From positions 124,001 through 188,000 of the forward strand of contig CALSQY010000004.1 in the NCBI GenBank assembly GCA_943788615.1: 64,000 nt of DNA, read 5' to 3'. The translations under genes were made by a program, and so were the position numbers. Below the pieces are notes generated by a model that ran no database searches, was not told the DNA's origin, and was given only the letters and a program-made list of their open reading frames with translations. This document shows positions 33,354 to 43,257 of this stretch, one piece after another. Origin of the DNA: UBA4465 sp002292365 (GTDB lineage: Bacteria; Bacteroidota; Bacteroidia; Cytophagales; Cyclobacteriaceae). How positions within the stretch are numbered: the first letter of the stretch is position 1; every line of letters starts with the position of its first letter.

Positions 33354-34067
33354 TTATATTTTTATAAAATCATTCATGGTAAAAATACCTTTTTTATTCT
33401 GAATCCATTCAGCAACGAGTACCGCTCCCAAAGCAAAGCCCTCTCTCGAGTGGGCTTTGTGGGTTATTGCTATGGTATCGATGGAAGAGTGGTAGTTGAT
33501 TACATGCTTTCCAGTTACTTCTGCTTGTCTAATAGAAGCTATGTTCACATCGTTTTCCTTTGAAGCATTGAGGTCCCACCGACGATAGTGAGGATGGGTC
33601 TTGATAATGTTTTCGGCCAGGGTTATGGCTGTCCCACTGGGTTTGTCTAATTTTTGTAAATGGTGGGTTTCCTCAATATCTATTTTGTAATCTGGAAATT
33701 GTCCCATGACTTGACTCAACCATTCATTTAGTCTGAAGAAGATATTGACCCCCAAACTAAAATTTGAAGCGGTTAAAAAAGTTCCTTGATGAGCGACACA
33801 GAGTGCCTCAATATTAGGTAATTGATCGAGCCATCCGGTTGTGCCCGATATTACAGGCACTTTTTTTCTCAAACAAGCGCTTATATTGTCAAATGCGGAA
33901 GAAGGATTTGAAAACTCAATAACGACATTCGTGTTATTAGGTGCGATTTCAGATAATCTTTCTCGACTATCCAAATCTACAATTGAGGAGATATGATGAC
34001 CTCTTTCAGTCGCCATTTTTTCAATGGACTTTCCCATTTTACCATAACCTATCAGCGCAATATTCAT
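33354..34067 (-). CDS. dapB: 4-hydroxy-tetrahydrodipicolinate reductase
   Basis: NAD(P)H reductase of the diaminopimelate/lysine pathway. The Rossmann start is MNIALIGYGKMGKSIE. The family-specific blocks are SNFSLGVNIFF and the substrate region EETHHLQKLDKPSGTA with the catalytic His/Lys. It has 237 residues. It follows DUF5683 by 8 bases and precedes lepB by 9 bases, so it is co-transcribed with the partition genes. Confidence 0.95.
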   Translation of the reverse strand: MNIALIGYGKMGKSIEKMATERGHHISSIVDLDSRERLSEIAPNNTNVVIEFSNPSSAFDNISACLRKKVPVISGTTGWLDQLPNIEALCVAHQGTFLTASNFSLGVNIFFRLNEWLSQVMGQFPDYKIDIEETHHLQKLDKPSGTAITLAENIIKTHPHYRRWDLNASKENDVNIASIRQAEVTGKHVINYHSSIDTIAITHKAHSREGFALGAVLVAEWIQNKKGIFTMNDFIKI

Positions 34068-34075
34068 CTTAAACG

Positions 34076-34684
34076 TTAGAAAGAAATTTTTAGTGAGAAT
34101 CCAAACACGGGCGAAGATAAGGGAGTTGATTCAATAGCGGGTCGCAATTGTGCCAAAAAAGAGTCATTAATTTTAAATTCCCGTAAATGTCCTGATATAT
34201 AGGCATCAGCCACATTCGTCAAATAAAATAAGGTCATGAGTAAAACTAAATAATCTCGGTCTCGCTTTAAATTATCAGCTTGTTGCTTAAGAGCACTGGA
34301 GCTGAATCGGCCTTCAATTTTATTTTCAGTATCTGAGCGGTTATCAGTAGTTGCGAGATAGGCATTTCTAAAAGTATGATAAAGTTTATTGTTTTCATTG
34401 ATGAAATGCGCGAAACCCATAAACCCGGCGTAGACAAAGGGAACTTTAAAGGCCTGCTTATTATTAATTTGGCCTAGTCCGGGTAGTATGGCTGAAAGCA
34501 TGGCTGATTTCATAGGATCAACTTTTGAAATTTCCTTGAAATACATATCCGAATCCATTTTCAAAAAGCTAGTATCCAACCTGAACTTCTCTTGTGCATG
34601 GCTGCAAAAAAAGATGCAACCCATCCAAGATAGAGCGAAGAGTAATTTATATCTCGAGGAGATCCAAGATCCTATTGAGTTCAT
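34076..34684 (-). CDS. DUF5683 family membrane protein
   Basis: Bacteroidota protein of unknown role. A signal-like N-terminus (LLFALSWMGCIFFCSHAQ) precedes the family core PMKSAMLSAILPGLGQINNK, which contains a glycine-rich helix pair, and a second membrane region (YLVLLMTLFYLTNVADAY). I chose the ATG at 34684; the frame extends to 34723. The 5' end overlaps the end of parB by 38 bases. The conserved position between parB and dapB suggests a chromosome- or envelope-linked role, not demonstrated. Confidence 0.85.
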   Translation of the reverse strand: MNSIGSWISSRYKLLFALSWMGCIFFCSHAQEKFRLDTSFLKMDSDMYFKEISKVDPMKSAMLSAILPGLGQINNKQAFKVPFVYAGFMGFAHFINENNKLYHTFRNAYLATTDNRSDTENKIEGRFSSSALKQQADNLKRDRDYLVLLMTLFYLTNVADAYISGHLREFKINDSFLAQLRPAIESTPLSSPVFGFSLKISF

Positions 34685-35540
34685 TAACCGATGTAAAAGG
34701 AATACTGATTTCACCTTTAGCATTGTTTTTTGATTTAATTTTTATCATCGTTCCAAAATGAGAGGAGAGTTGTCTTTGGACTTTTTCTATTTCAGGAGTC
34801 ATGACGGTAGCTTCAACCGGATGATTGGGTTTATTATTATAGAGACCTCTTACTAAAGATTCAGTTTTTCTTACAGATAAACCCTCAGATAAAATTTTCT
34901 GAAATACCTCTAATTGCAACACTATATCATCTATCACAATAAGTGAGCGGGCATGCCCCATAGATAAAAGGTTGTCTCTTAATCCAATTTGAATATCAGG
35001 TGGTAATTTTAATAGACGTAAATAATTAGTCACAGTAGATCTATTTTTACCTACTCTGTCTCCCAATTGCTCTTGCTTTAAATTACATTCAGAAATTAAT
35101 CTTTGATAACTCAAAGCAATTTCGATGGCATTTAGATTTTCTCTTTGAATGTTTTCTATCAATGCCATTTCAAGCATTTGTTGATCATCTGCTATTCTTA
35201 TGTAAGCAGGAATTTGTTCTAAGCCGGCTATTTTAGAGGCTTGAAGACGCCGTTCCCCAGAAATAAGCTGATATTTATTCTCAGAAAGCTTTCGGACAGT
35301 GATGGGTTGAATGATACCTTGAACTTGAATAGATTGTGCGAGATTATTAAGCGCCTCTTCATTAAAATAAGATCTCGGTTGAAAAGGGTTGACTTCAATT
35401 TGAGAAATTGAGATTTCCCCAATCAGAGGGGATCGATCTTGGATCATGGGCTCCGCATTCAATTCATGGACGATTAAGGAGGGCTCTGAAAGCAATGCAC
35501 CCAAACCTTTACCTAAACCTGTACTTTTCTTTGCGGCCAT
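34647..35540 (-). CDS. parB: Chromosome partition protein ParB
   Basis: CTP-dependent DNA clamp that loads at parS. The N-terminus MAAKKSTGLGKGLGALLSEP is typical of ParB/Spo0J. The CTP-binding box is GERRLQASK preceded by QPFQPR-like sequence (NPFQPRSYF), with ENIQRENLNAIEIA following. The helix-turn-helix is in GDRVGKNRSTVTNYLRLLKL. The C-terminus carries a dimerisation domain. It starts 1 base after parA. I found no parS-like palindrome in the flanking gaps. Confidence 0.95.
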   Translation of the reverse strand: MAAKKSTGLGKGLGALLSEPSLIVHELNAEPMIQDRSPLIGEISISQIEVNPFQPRSYFNEEALNNLAQSIQVQGIIQPITVRKLSENKYQLISGERRLQASKIAGLEQIPAYIRIADDQQMLEMALIENIQRENLNAIEIALSYQRLISECNLKQEQLGDRVGKNRSTVTNYLRLLKLPPDIQIGLRDNLLSMGHARSLIVIDDIVLQLEVFQKILSEGLSVRKTESLVRGLYNNKPNHPVEATVMTPEIEKVQRQLSSHFGTMIKIKSKNNAKGEISIPFTSVNELNRILDLLEI

Positions 35541-35541
35541 T

Positions 35542-36318
35542 TTAAGCAGCTTTTATTTGATTACGTCTTAAAATCTCTTTTGCTAGGTTTATATAACTCG
35601 TAGCACCTTTGCTGTCAGCATCATGAGAAATTACAGGTAATCCAAAACTTGGTGATTCACTGAGTTTTACATTTCTCGGAATAATGGTTTCGAAAGCGAT
35701 CGTTTTAAAATGAGTTCTTATTTCACTTACCACTTGATTGGATAAGTTGAGTCTAATATCATACATAGTCATCAAAATACCTTCAATTTGTAGGGCTGTA
35801 TTCAGTCGAGTTTGAATTATTTTAATGGTATTCAATAATTTACCTAAACCTTCTAATGCAAAATATTCACATTGAACAGGAATAATTACTGAATCAGAAG
35901 CGGTCAAAGCATTGATGGTAATGAGACCTAAGGAGGGTGAGCAGTCAATTATGATAAAATCATAATTCTTCCTAACATCGCTGAGTACACTTTTCATTTT
36001 GTCTTCGCGATTGTCCAAATTGATCATTTCAACCTCTGCTCCTACTAAATTGATATGAGAGGGGAGAATGTCTAAATACTTAATATTTGTCGTGTGGACA
36101 CTGTCCTTTACTGCGATTCCGTTGATCATACATTCATAAACACCTGTCGTAATTTGATTAGGGTCTAACCCCACGCCAGAAGTGGCATTGGCTTGGGGAT
36201 CAGCGTCTACAATGAGGGTATTAAACTCTAATGCTGCCAGACTTGCTGCAAGGTTGATTGCAGTGGTCGTCTTACCGACGCCACCTTTTTGATTGGCAAC
36301 TGATATAATTTTTCCCAT
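35542..36318 (-). CDS. parA: Chromosome partition ATPase ParA (Soj)
   Basis: Deviant Walker ATPase that drives origin segregation with ParB. Walker A is QKGGVGKTTTAINLAASL with the signature lysine, and Walker A' is DADPQANATSG. The later block IIDCSPSLGLITINAL is also typical. It has 258 residues and is the first gene of the five-gene unit, after a 184-base gap from yidC. Confidence 0.96.
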   Translation of the reverse strand: MGKIISVANQKGGVGKTTTAINLAASLAALEFNTLIVDADPQANATSGVGLDPNQITTGVYECMINGIAVKDSVHTTNIKYLDILPSHINLVGAEVEMINLDNREDKMKSVLSDVRKNYDFIIIDCSPSLGLITINALTASDSVIIPVQCEYFALEGLGKLLNTIKIIQTRLNTALQIEGILMTMYDIRLNLSNQVVSEIRTHFKTIAFETIIPRNVKLSESPSFGLPVISHDADSKGATSYINLAKEILRRNQIKAA

Positions 36319-36359
36319 ATTTTAACGAATCTGAATTTTGTTGGCGTCTAAATAGTAAA

Positions 36360-36367
36360 CAAATATA
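36360..36367 (-). promoter_or_regulatory. Predicted -7 element of the parA operon
   Basis: TATATTTG on the minus strand matches TAnnTTTG, about 42 bases before the parA ATG. A -33 TTTG is not present at the 19-base spacing, so support is partial. Confidence 0.35.
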
Positions 36368-36502
36368 TGTCAGAAGGAGAGAATTATCTCATTACTTGGA
36401 TAAAGAAAGCAACAATTAATATTGTGGATACAGATGTAGCGTCAATAAAGAATAATTAAGCTAAAACACAGCACTTATTTTATTTAGGCTATTTTTTTTC
36501 CC

Positions 36503-38323
36503 TTATTTTTTTTTCCCCTTATTTTTTTGTGCAGCTTGATTCGCTTTCATGGCATCTTCAAGACGGGTCTGAAATTTAGACTTTTTCTTATTCACGTTTT
36601 TCTTTTTATTTTCTTCCATAATCAGTTTTATTTTATCTTCATTCACAAATTTTCTGAACAAGGCAATTTGTCCAAAAGAAACTAAATTAGTGATGAAATA
36701 ATAATAGGAAAGACCTGAAGGGTAGGAGTTGAAAAAGAACAAAAACATGATAGGCATGAGGTATTGCATGGTTTTCATAGGACCCTGAATGGTGGTCATT
36801 TGTGAATTGGCCATCGTATATAAAATGGTGGATCCTGCCATCAAAAGCGTAAATAAACTGACGTGATCTCCATAAAACGGGACATTAAAAGGCAAGGAAA
36901 GAATGGAGTCGTATGAAGACAGGTCATCTGCCCAAAGAAATGATTCTAAACGTAGTTCAATAGCACTAGGTATGAAATAGAAGAGCGAAACCAAAATAGG
37001 AAACTGAAGTAAAATGGGTATACAACCACTTAATGGATTGATACCCGCTTTTCTGTAAAGTTCCATTTGGTCCGATTGTGCTTTTTGCATATCTCCATCA
37101 TGCTTTTCTTTGATTGCATCCAATTCAGGCTTTAGAACCCGCATTTTTGCCATAGAGATATGGGATTTGTAGGTGAGAGGGGAGAGAATTAACCTAATGA
37201 TGAGTACCATTATGATAATGATCAGCCCATAATTGGACATGAATCGTTCTAGAAAACTAAATATAGGAATGATTAAATATTTATTTATGAATGGTAAAAA
37301 CACCCAACCTAATTCAATATTCTGACTAAAGCCTTCAGTAACTTCATTGAGGATACTGTATTTATTAGGTCCAAAAAAGAATTTGAACCGAGCTTGATTA
37401 TTTACGAAATCCGTAAAAGGGATTTCACATGAGAGTGCCCCTTGTTTGACAATTTGATCATGGTTAGATGGTGCAAGCGTGATTACTCCTTTGCTGAAAC
37501 CATTTTCAGCAATTACAGATGCAGTAAAGAACTTTTGATTGAAGGCCAGCCATTTTACAGGCTCATCTATAGGCATTTCTTCATATTCGCTCGAGGTTTT
37601 ACTGATATAATCAGTATTTCCGCTGAAAGAGTAATAGCGCGTCGTTGCACGCTGTCGCGCATCGAGTAATTCGCGCTCAATTTTCGGCATTTTCCCTTCC
37701 CAATAAAAATTGAGGTTTTTGGTATCTATCAGTTCGTGAAATCCATCATTTTCTATTCGATAATTGATGACAAAACCTTGGTTATAAAGAGTATAGATTT
37801 GGCGCAGATGCTTGCCATTCAAATCTAGGCTAAAGACTAATTCTGTACTGTCTGAATATTTGATCAACTCAGATTCAAAAATCAAATCTTTTAGAGAAAT
37901 GCTTTTTGATAGGTGCTCAAAATAAAGATCAATAGTATGGTTTTCATTGAATAAATCTAAGGGCAAGCTATCGTAAGTGGTATAATTTTTTATTTCAACA
38001 TTTTTAAAAGTTCCTCCTTTATTTGTGAAAGTAACTTCTAGTTCTTCGGTAGTGAGGCTAATAATAGACTCTTCTCCTGCTATTTTTGAAGCAAAAAATC
38101 CATATTTCAAATTGTTTAATTGATTTAAAGTAGAATCGGATGGATTCAATGGTAGATCTATGACAACCTCATTATTGACTTTTTCAGACAACTTTGAGGG
38201 ACTGTTATCAACTACAGGGTTGTCAATAATTTCTGAAGCAGGGGGTTCAGGGCTGAAAAATTGAAAGTAGACGGCAAGCATAACCATCATCAATGTCAAG
38301 CCTATTATATTATTTTTATCCAT
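36503..38323 (-). CDS. yidC: Membrane protein insertase YidC
   Basis: Inserts proteins into the inner membrane with or without SecYEG. It has an N-terminal anchor (IIGLTLMMVMLAVYFQFF), a large periplasmic beta-sandwich (about 60-340), then the five-helix insertase core with the family block KAGINPLSGCIPILLQFPIL. The C-terminus is strongly basic (ending KNKGKKK), likely a ribosome-binding tail. It follows pyrG by 27 bases. The 3' end and the DNA after it form a run of near-repeats of CCCTTATTTTTTT. Confidence 0.96.
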   Translation of the reverse strand: MDKNNIIGLTLMMVMLAVYFQFFSPEPPASEIIDNPVVDNSPSKLSEKVNNEVVIDLPLNPSDSTLNQLNNLKYGFFASKIAGEESIISLTTEELEVTFTNKGGTFKNVEIKNYTTYDSLPLDLFNENHTIDLYFEHLSKSISLKDLIFESELIKYSDSTELVFSLDLNGKHLRQIYTLYNQGFVINYRIENDGFHELIDTKNLNFYWEGKMPKIERELLDARQRATTRYYSFSGNTDYISKTSSEYEEMPIDEPVKWLAFNQKFFTASVIAENGFSKGVITLAPSNHDQIVKQGALSCEIPFTDFVNNQARFKFFFGPNKYSILNEVTEGFSQNIELGWVFLPFINKYLIIPIFSFLERFMSNYGLIIIIMVLIIRLILSPLTYKSHISMAKMRVLKPELDAIKEKHDGDMQKAQSDQMELYRKAGINPLSGCIPILLQFPILVSLFYFIPSAIELRLESFLWADDLSSYDSILSLPFNVPFYGDHVSLFTLLMAGSTILYTMANSQMTTIQGPMKTMQYLMPIMFLFFFNSYPSGLSYYYFITNLVSFGQIALFRKFVNEDKIKLIMEENKKKNVNKKKSKFQTRLEDAMKANQAAQKNKGKKK

Positions 38324-38350
38324 AAAAGTTAATCGAAAAGAACATTTAAT

Positions 38351-39967
38351 TTATTGATTTTTTTTGTGTTTTAATGCCGCATCAACAAACGCTACAAAGA
38401 GCGGATGTGGGTTAATAACCGTTGATTTTAATTCAGGGTGAAACTGAGTTGCAATGAACCATGTATGATTTTTGAGTTCCACTATCTCAACCAAACCTGT
38501 CTCCTTATTTATTCCTGATGCAATCATACCGGCTTCTTTGAAGCGGGATAAATAATTATTATTAAATTCATACCTGTGCCTGTGTCTTTCAGAGATTTGA
38601 TTTTGTCCGTACACTTTACTTGCTAGAGAATCTTTCTCCAATAAACAGGCATAAGCTCCTAACCTCATTGTACCTCCAATTTTTTTGATATTCTTTTGCT
38701 CTTTCATAATATCAATTACGGGATGTAGTGGGCTATTTGCAATTTCAGTTGAACTAGCACCATTAAGATTTAATACATTTCGTGCAAATTCAACAACTGC
38801 ACATTGCATACCCAAACAAATTCCAAAAAAAGGGATTGAATGCTCTCGGGCTATTTTGATGGCGCTGATTTTCCCATCTATACCTCTTTCACCAAACCCT
38901 GGAGCTACCAAAATGCCATTTAAGTTACTCAGTAATTCTAAACAATTGTCTTCTCGGATATCTTCAGATTGAATCCAAACGATTTCAACTTTACAATCTT
39001 TGACGGCCCCAGCATGAACAAAAGATTCAATGATAGATTTGTAAGCATCTTTTAGTTCAATATACTTACCCACCAGTCCAATTTTGACGATCGAAGTTGG
39101 ATTTTTCAGTCTACCCAAATACTTTTGCCATGCGGCAATATTGGGTTCTTCCTTACTTCTAATTTTGAATTTATCTAGAACCCGCAAGTCAAGTTTTTCC
39201 TTGAGCATTAAAATGGGAACATCATAGATAGTTTCTGCATCTAAAGATTCTATGACATGGTCTATCTGAACATTGCAAAATAAGGCTAATTTTCTTCTGA
39301 TTTCATCATTAAGTTCATACTCAGAGCGGCAAACTAGAATATCTGGCTGTATCCCCGCCTCCAGGAGCTCTTTAACAGAATGTTGAGTCGGCTTGGTTTT
39401 CAGTTCTCCAGCAGCTTTTAAATAGGGGATAAGGGTTAAGTGAATGGAAACGACATGATCTAATCCCAATTCAAAACGCGTTTGTCTAACCGCTTCAATG
39501 AAGGGCAATGATTCAATATCACCCACACATCCTCCAATTTCTGTAATTACAAAGTCATACAATCCCGTTTCTCCTAACTTATAAAAATTAGATTTTATTT
39601 CATCGGTAATGTGAGGGATCACCTGGACTGTTTTTCCTAAAAAGTCTCCAGCGCGTTCTTTTTGGATTACGTTGTTATAAATTTTTCCGGTCGTAATGTT
39701 GTTACTTTGAGAGGTAGGGATATTTAGGAATCTTTCATAATGGCCTAAATCAAGGTCTGTTTCTGCACCGTCGTCAGTTACGTAGCATTCTCCATGTTCA
39801 TAGGGATTCAGCGTTCCAGGATCAATATTGATATAAGGATCAAATTTTTGAATGGTGACACTAAAGCCTCGGGACTGCAATAATTTGGCAAGAGATGCCG
39901 CAATGATACCTTTGCCGAGTGAGGAAGTCACACCCCCCGTAACGAAAATATATTTGGTCTTAGTCAT
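38351..39967 (-). CDS. pyrG: CTP synthase
   Basis: Makes CTP from UTP with glutamine. The N-terminal synthetase domain starts with KYIFVTGGVTSSLGKGI and has KFDPYINIDPGTLNPYEHGE. The C-terminal class I glutaminase has FGICLGMQCAVVEFA (nucleophile Cys) and FHPELKS with the catalytic His/Glu. I chose the ATG at 39967, the usual family start; an ATG at 39982 would add five residues. It is co-directional with yidC. Confidence 0.96.
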   Translation of the reverse strand: MTKTKYIFVTGGVTSSLGKGIIAASLAKLLQSRGFSVTIQKFDPYINIDPGTLNPYEHGECYVTDDGAETDLDLGHYERFLNIPTSQSNNITTGKIYNNVIQKERAGDFLGKTVQVIPHITDEIKSNFYKLGETGLYDFVITEIGGCVGDIESLPFIEAVRQTRFELGLDHVVSIHLTLIPYLKAAGELKTKPTQHSVKELLEAGIQPDILVCRSEYELNDEIRRKLALFCNVQIDHVIESLDAETIYDVPILMLKEKLDLRVLDKFKIRSKEEPNIAAWQKYLGRLKNPTSIVKIGLVGKYIELKDAYKSIIESFVHAGAVKDCKVEIVWIQSEDIREDNCLELLSNLNGILVAPGFGERGIDGKISAIKIAREHSIPFFGICLGMQCAVVEFARNVLNLNGASSTEIANSPLHPVIDIMKEQKNIKKIGGTMRLGAYACLLEKDSLASKVYGQNQISERHRHRYEFNNNYLSRFKEAGMIASGINKETGLVEIVELKNHTWFIATQFHPELKSTVINPHPLFVAFVDAALKHKKNQ

Positions 39968-40000
39968 TTGAGATGAATGCATAGGTCATGTTACGGTGAA

Positions 40001-40008
40001 CAAAGTTA
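40001..40008 (-). promoter_or_regulatory. Predicted -7 element of the pyrG-yidC promoter
   Basis: TAACTTTG on the minus strand matches TAnnTTTG and lies about 34 bases before the pyrG start at 39967. No TTTG is found 19 bases upstream. The T-rich initial region after it does not show the G-run used for pyrG control in Firmicutes. Confidence 0.4.
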
Positions 40009-40147
40009 ATTTTTAAAAATGAATATTTAGAGACTTTAAGAAAATTATCTTTTTCGTCTGTAATAAAGATTTTTTTTATGAGAATAGACTCTTTTTATGA
40101 GTCACGCTGTCAGTCCAGAGGGCGAAAATCAGGAGCGGTAATTTTGT

Positions 40148-41233
40148 TCATTTTCCCTCAAAGTATTTACCCATTTCATCCACAAGCATTTCAATAGATT
40201 CTTTAGAATGTGCTGGAAAATTAGCGATTCTTATGTGTTGATCCTTGAAAGCTCCATAGCCAGATCCAATGATTAATTGCTCAGATTTCAAATACTCAAT
40301 TAAGTCTTTATTCCCTCCATGAACTTCACTTACGCATACCGTTTTAGATCGGTTTAACGGATGAGGAATTACTGTTTTTAGTTCCGTTATTTGATTAAAT
40401 GTTTGATAAAGCAAGGCCGCTTTGTACTTTGTTTCATTTTGAACGGAGGAGATGCCTTTAAGTTGCATATCTTTCAGCACATTTTTTAATAAATATAGAT
40501 TCAACACATTGGGCGTCTCGGGGGTTTGATTTTTATCGCCATTTTTTTTCAACGCAGCAAGGCTGTGATAACTTCCTACTATTTGATTTTTCGATGCTTT
40601 TGCTTTCGAAACTTCAAAACATTTGGGTCCTACGATCCATATGCCCATCCCAGCAGGAAGTCCAAAACATTTTTGAACAGAAAAATACGCAGTATCTATA
40701 TGACTTAAATCTACAGGGATACTAGGAACCGCACTGACTAAATCTAAGGCAATGAGTTTTTCAGGGTTATTTTCCCTAATATTTTTGATTTCCTCGGGAT
40801 TAAATGAGTAACCGATACTTGTTTCATTTTGCGTAATGGAAATCAATTCAGCTTCATCGGGCACATTAAATTCACCAAATTCATGATTAAAATCTGAAAT
40901 ATGGGCAGTGGATTTTAACTTATAGGCGGTCGTGAAATCATAAAATCTTTCAGAAAAAGACCCATTCACAAAATGATACGAGCTATTACTGATTAAATTT
41001 TGAATGATTCTTTCCCAAATTTCGGTAGCCGAACTGGTGATAAATATTTCATAATCAAGGGGTATGTTGAGCACATCAGAGAGGCGCTCTTTCATTTCCT
41101 GAAAAATCATTTGAAATTTTTTTCCTCTATGAGAAATGGAGCCTATATTTTCTCTCATGGCATTGTTGAGATGCTGAGAGATCGTAGGGTATAATTGAGA
41201 GGGCCCAGGTGTGAAAAACAATTGATTTGACAT
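40148..41233 (-). CDS. serC: Phosphoserine aminotransferase (class V)
   Basis: PLP enzyme converting 3-phosphohydroxypyruvate to phosphoserine. The N-terminus FFTPGPSQLYPT, the region SISHRGKKF and the PLP-lysine segment FSVQKCFGLPAGMG (Lys188) fit the SerC branch of class V aminotransferases. The C-terminal block is GSGYGAFKDQHIRIANFPAH. It follows the serB-serA fusion by 131 bases, which supports SerC rather than another class V enzyme. Together the two genes cover the whole phosphorylated serine pathway. Confidence 0.88.
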   Translation of the reverse strand: MSNQLFFTPGPSQLYPTISQHLNNAMRENIGSISHRGKKFQMIFQEMKERLSDVLNIPLDYEIFITSSATEIWERIIQNLISNSSYHFVNGSFSERFYDFTTAYKLKSTAHISDFNHEFGEFNVPDEAELISITQNETSIGYSFNPEEIKNIRENNPEKLIALDLVSAVPSIPVDLSHIDTAYFSVQKCFGLPAGMGIWIVGPKCFEVSKAKASKNQIVGSYHSLAALKKNGDKNQTPETPNVLNLYLLKNVLKDMQLKGISSVQNETKYKAALLYQTFNQITELKTVIPHPLNRSKTVCVSEVHGGNKDLIEYLKSEQLIIGSGYGAFKDQHIRIANFPAHSKESIEMLVDEMGKYFEGK

Positions 41234-41364
41234 AAAATATATTCAAATGGTTAACTCAAAATTTAAGGTATTAACACCTTTTAGAAGACTTAGTGACCAC
41301 AATTATATATCACTTGCAATCGTTAAAAAATAATGATGTATCCAAGACCCTGAGCAATCAAAAA

Positions 41365-43257
41365 TTAATACAAAACTCTAAATCGAATAGTTTCATCAAT
41401 TCCTTTTAGTTCTTTTATGACTTCTTTATCATATTTTTTGTCTATGTCCGTGATTACGTAGCCAATATTTTCATTGGTTTTAAGATATTGCCCCACAATA
41501 TTGAGCTTATGATTGGCGAGTATATTATTAATTTTGGCAAGTACGCCGGCAGCATTTACATGAATATGAATAAACCTATGCGCTTCTTGTAAAATAGGGA
41601 GAGCGATGTCAGGAAAACCAACCGTATTTGAAGTAGAGCCGGTATTGATGTAATCTATAATTCGAGAAGGGACAAAACTGGCTATGTTTTTTTGAGCTTC
41701 CAATGTGCTGCCTCCAATGTGAGGCGTTAAAATGGTATTGGGTAGCCCTCGTAATTCAGAAATAAACTCATCCTCGTTACTCATGGGTTCTTTTGGGAAA
41801 ACATCTACTCCAGCACCTGCAACTTTACCAGATTGGATCGCACTCTTTAAGGCATTATAATTGACCACATTACCACGACTTAAATTTAAGAAAATTACCC
41901 CTGGCTTCATCATGTCAAATTGCGATGCTCCGATAAGGTCATTGTTTTCTGGTCTACCGTCTATATGCACAGAAATGACATCAGATTGAACCATTAGTTC
42001 TTCTAAAGACTCACAGGGGCTGACATTTCCAAGCACTAGTTTTTCTTCAATGTCAAAATAGATGACTTTCATGCCTATAGACTCAGCAACTATAGATAAC
42101 TGAGAACCGATACTTCCGTAACCAATAATGCCCAACGTTTTTCCTCTAATTTCAAAGCTGTTCTGCGCAGATTTATTCCATTCACCTTGATGCATTTTAG
42201 GAATTTTATCCACCAAATTTCGCATCAAAATAATGATTTCTGCCAATACCAATTCAACTACAGATCTTGTATTTGAATAAGGTGCATTGAATACAGCAAT
42301 TCCTTTATTTTGGGCTGATTTGATATCTATTTGATTAGTTCCGATACAAAAAGCACCAATGGCAAGCAATCTTTTAGCATGGCTAAGTACTTTTTTTGTA
42401 ACTAGAGTTTTAGAGCGAATTCCAAGAATGGATATGTCTTTAATCGCTTTGCAAAGATCGTCTTCAGACATTCCTGCATTGTGCGTAATTACTTGATAAC
42501 CTTCAGTGCGAAGTTTTGAAATGGCATTTTCATGGACATTCTCAAGTAACAAAACTTTAATTCTACTTTTCGGATATGATAAGGCTCGTTCCATATTATT
42601 TTGATAAAAAACTTCGTCAAGATTGGGCGCTTCAAAGTCGGCATAACTGATGACTTTTTCTCTTTTTACATTTTCAGTAAATGCATAAAAGGTTTTAGCA
42701 AATCCTGCTTCTTTGATTTCATAGTCCGTAAAGCCATCTCCCAAAACATGGACCTCGCCTTTTAATTTTAACTTTTCGATCTGTTTTGGCTTTCCCTTAT
42801 TCGAGGAGAGTACATTTTTTTTGTTAAAACCAACAATATTTCCCTCTGCATCAAATACAAAATCATTGGCAAATACATTTTTGGCTTCAATGCCGTATTC
42901 TGCTACTACGGGTATAATAAATTCTTTAAAGCCATTGGATAAGATATAAAACTGATTAGCATTTTTTTTGATAAATTGTTTATTTCTCTTGAATGAATTC
43001 GAAATTTTATTTTTCAAATCCATTACCAAAGGTGGTAAGTGATCTTTGTGCGCTTTGATAATGGAAATGCGTTCCTCCAAGGAATCCCTAAATGACAACT
43101 CTCCACTCATCCCTAAGTCAGTGACCTCCTTCACACGGTTGATAATAGCCTCTTTTTTAGGGTTACTTTCCAGGGCAATTTCAGCCAAAATATCAAGTGC
43201 TTCTACTTGAGTAAAAGTAGAGTCAAAATCGATGATAAAATGTTTTATGTTTTCCAA
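41365..43257 (-). CDS. Phosphoserine phosphatase / phosphoglycerate dehydrogenase fusion
   Basis: A two-enzyme fusion of 630 residues. Residues 1-225 are a HAD phosphatase like SerB, with nucleophile motif IIDFDSTFTQ (Asp10), ILSNGF, and the metal-binding VLGDGFTDYE. Residues about 232-545 are a D-2-hydroxyacid dehydrogenase like SerA, with the NAD motif LGIIGYGSIGSQ and catalytic Arg, Glu and His regions (LNLSRGNVVN, LTPHIGG). The last 75 residues form an ACT-like serine-sensing domain (HIHVNAAGVLAKINNILA). So it catalyses the first and last steps of serine synthesis. The start must be TTG at 43257, because TAA directly precedes it and no in-frame ATG precedes the nucleophile motif. Confidence 0.9.
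   Translation of the reverse strand: MENIKHFIIDFDSTFTQVEALDILAEIALESNPKKEAIINRVKEVTDLGMSGELSFRDSLEERISIIKAHKDHLPPLVMDLKNKISNSFKRNKQFIKKNANQFYILSNGFKEFIIPVVAEYGIEAKNVFANDFVFDAEGNIVGFNKKNVLSSNKGKPKQIEKLKLKGEVHVLGDGFTDYEIKEAGFAKTFYAFTENVKREKVISYADFEAPNLDEVFYQNNMERALSYPKSRIKVLLLENVHENAISKLRTEGYQVITHNAGMSEDDLCKAIKDISILGIRSKTLVTKKVLSHAKRLLAIGAFCIGTNQIDIKSAQNKGIAVFNAPYSNTRSVVELVLAEIIILMRNLVDKIPKMHQGEWNKSAQNSFEIRGKTLGIIGYGSIGSQLSIVAESIGMKVIYFDIEEKLVLGNVSPCESLEELMVQSDVISVHIDGRPENNDLIGASQFDMMKPGVIFLNLSRGNVVNYNALKSAIQSGKVAGAGVDVFPKEPMSNEDEFISELRGLPNTILTPHIGGSTLEAQKNIASFVPSRIIDYINTGSTSNTVGFPDIALPILQEAHRFIHIHVNAAGVLAKINNILANHKLNIVGQYLKTNENIGYVITDIDKKYDKEVIKELKGIDETIRFRVLY

Noticed and set aside
36319..36502. 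parS site near parA/parB
   Set aside because: I searched the gap for TGTTTCACGTGAAACA-like palindromes and found none.
40087..40103. GACTC/GAGTC hairpin after serC as a terminator
   Set aside because: The stem is only 5 bases and no T-run follows on the minus strand.
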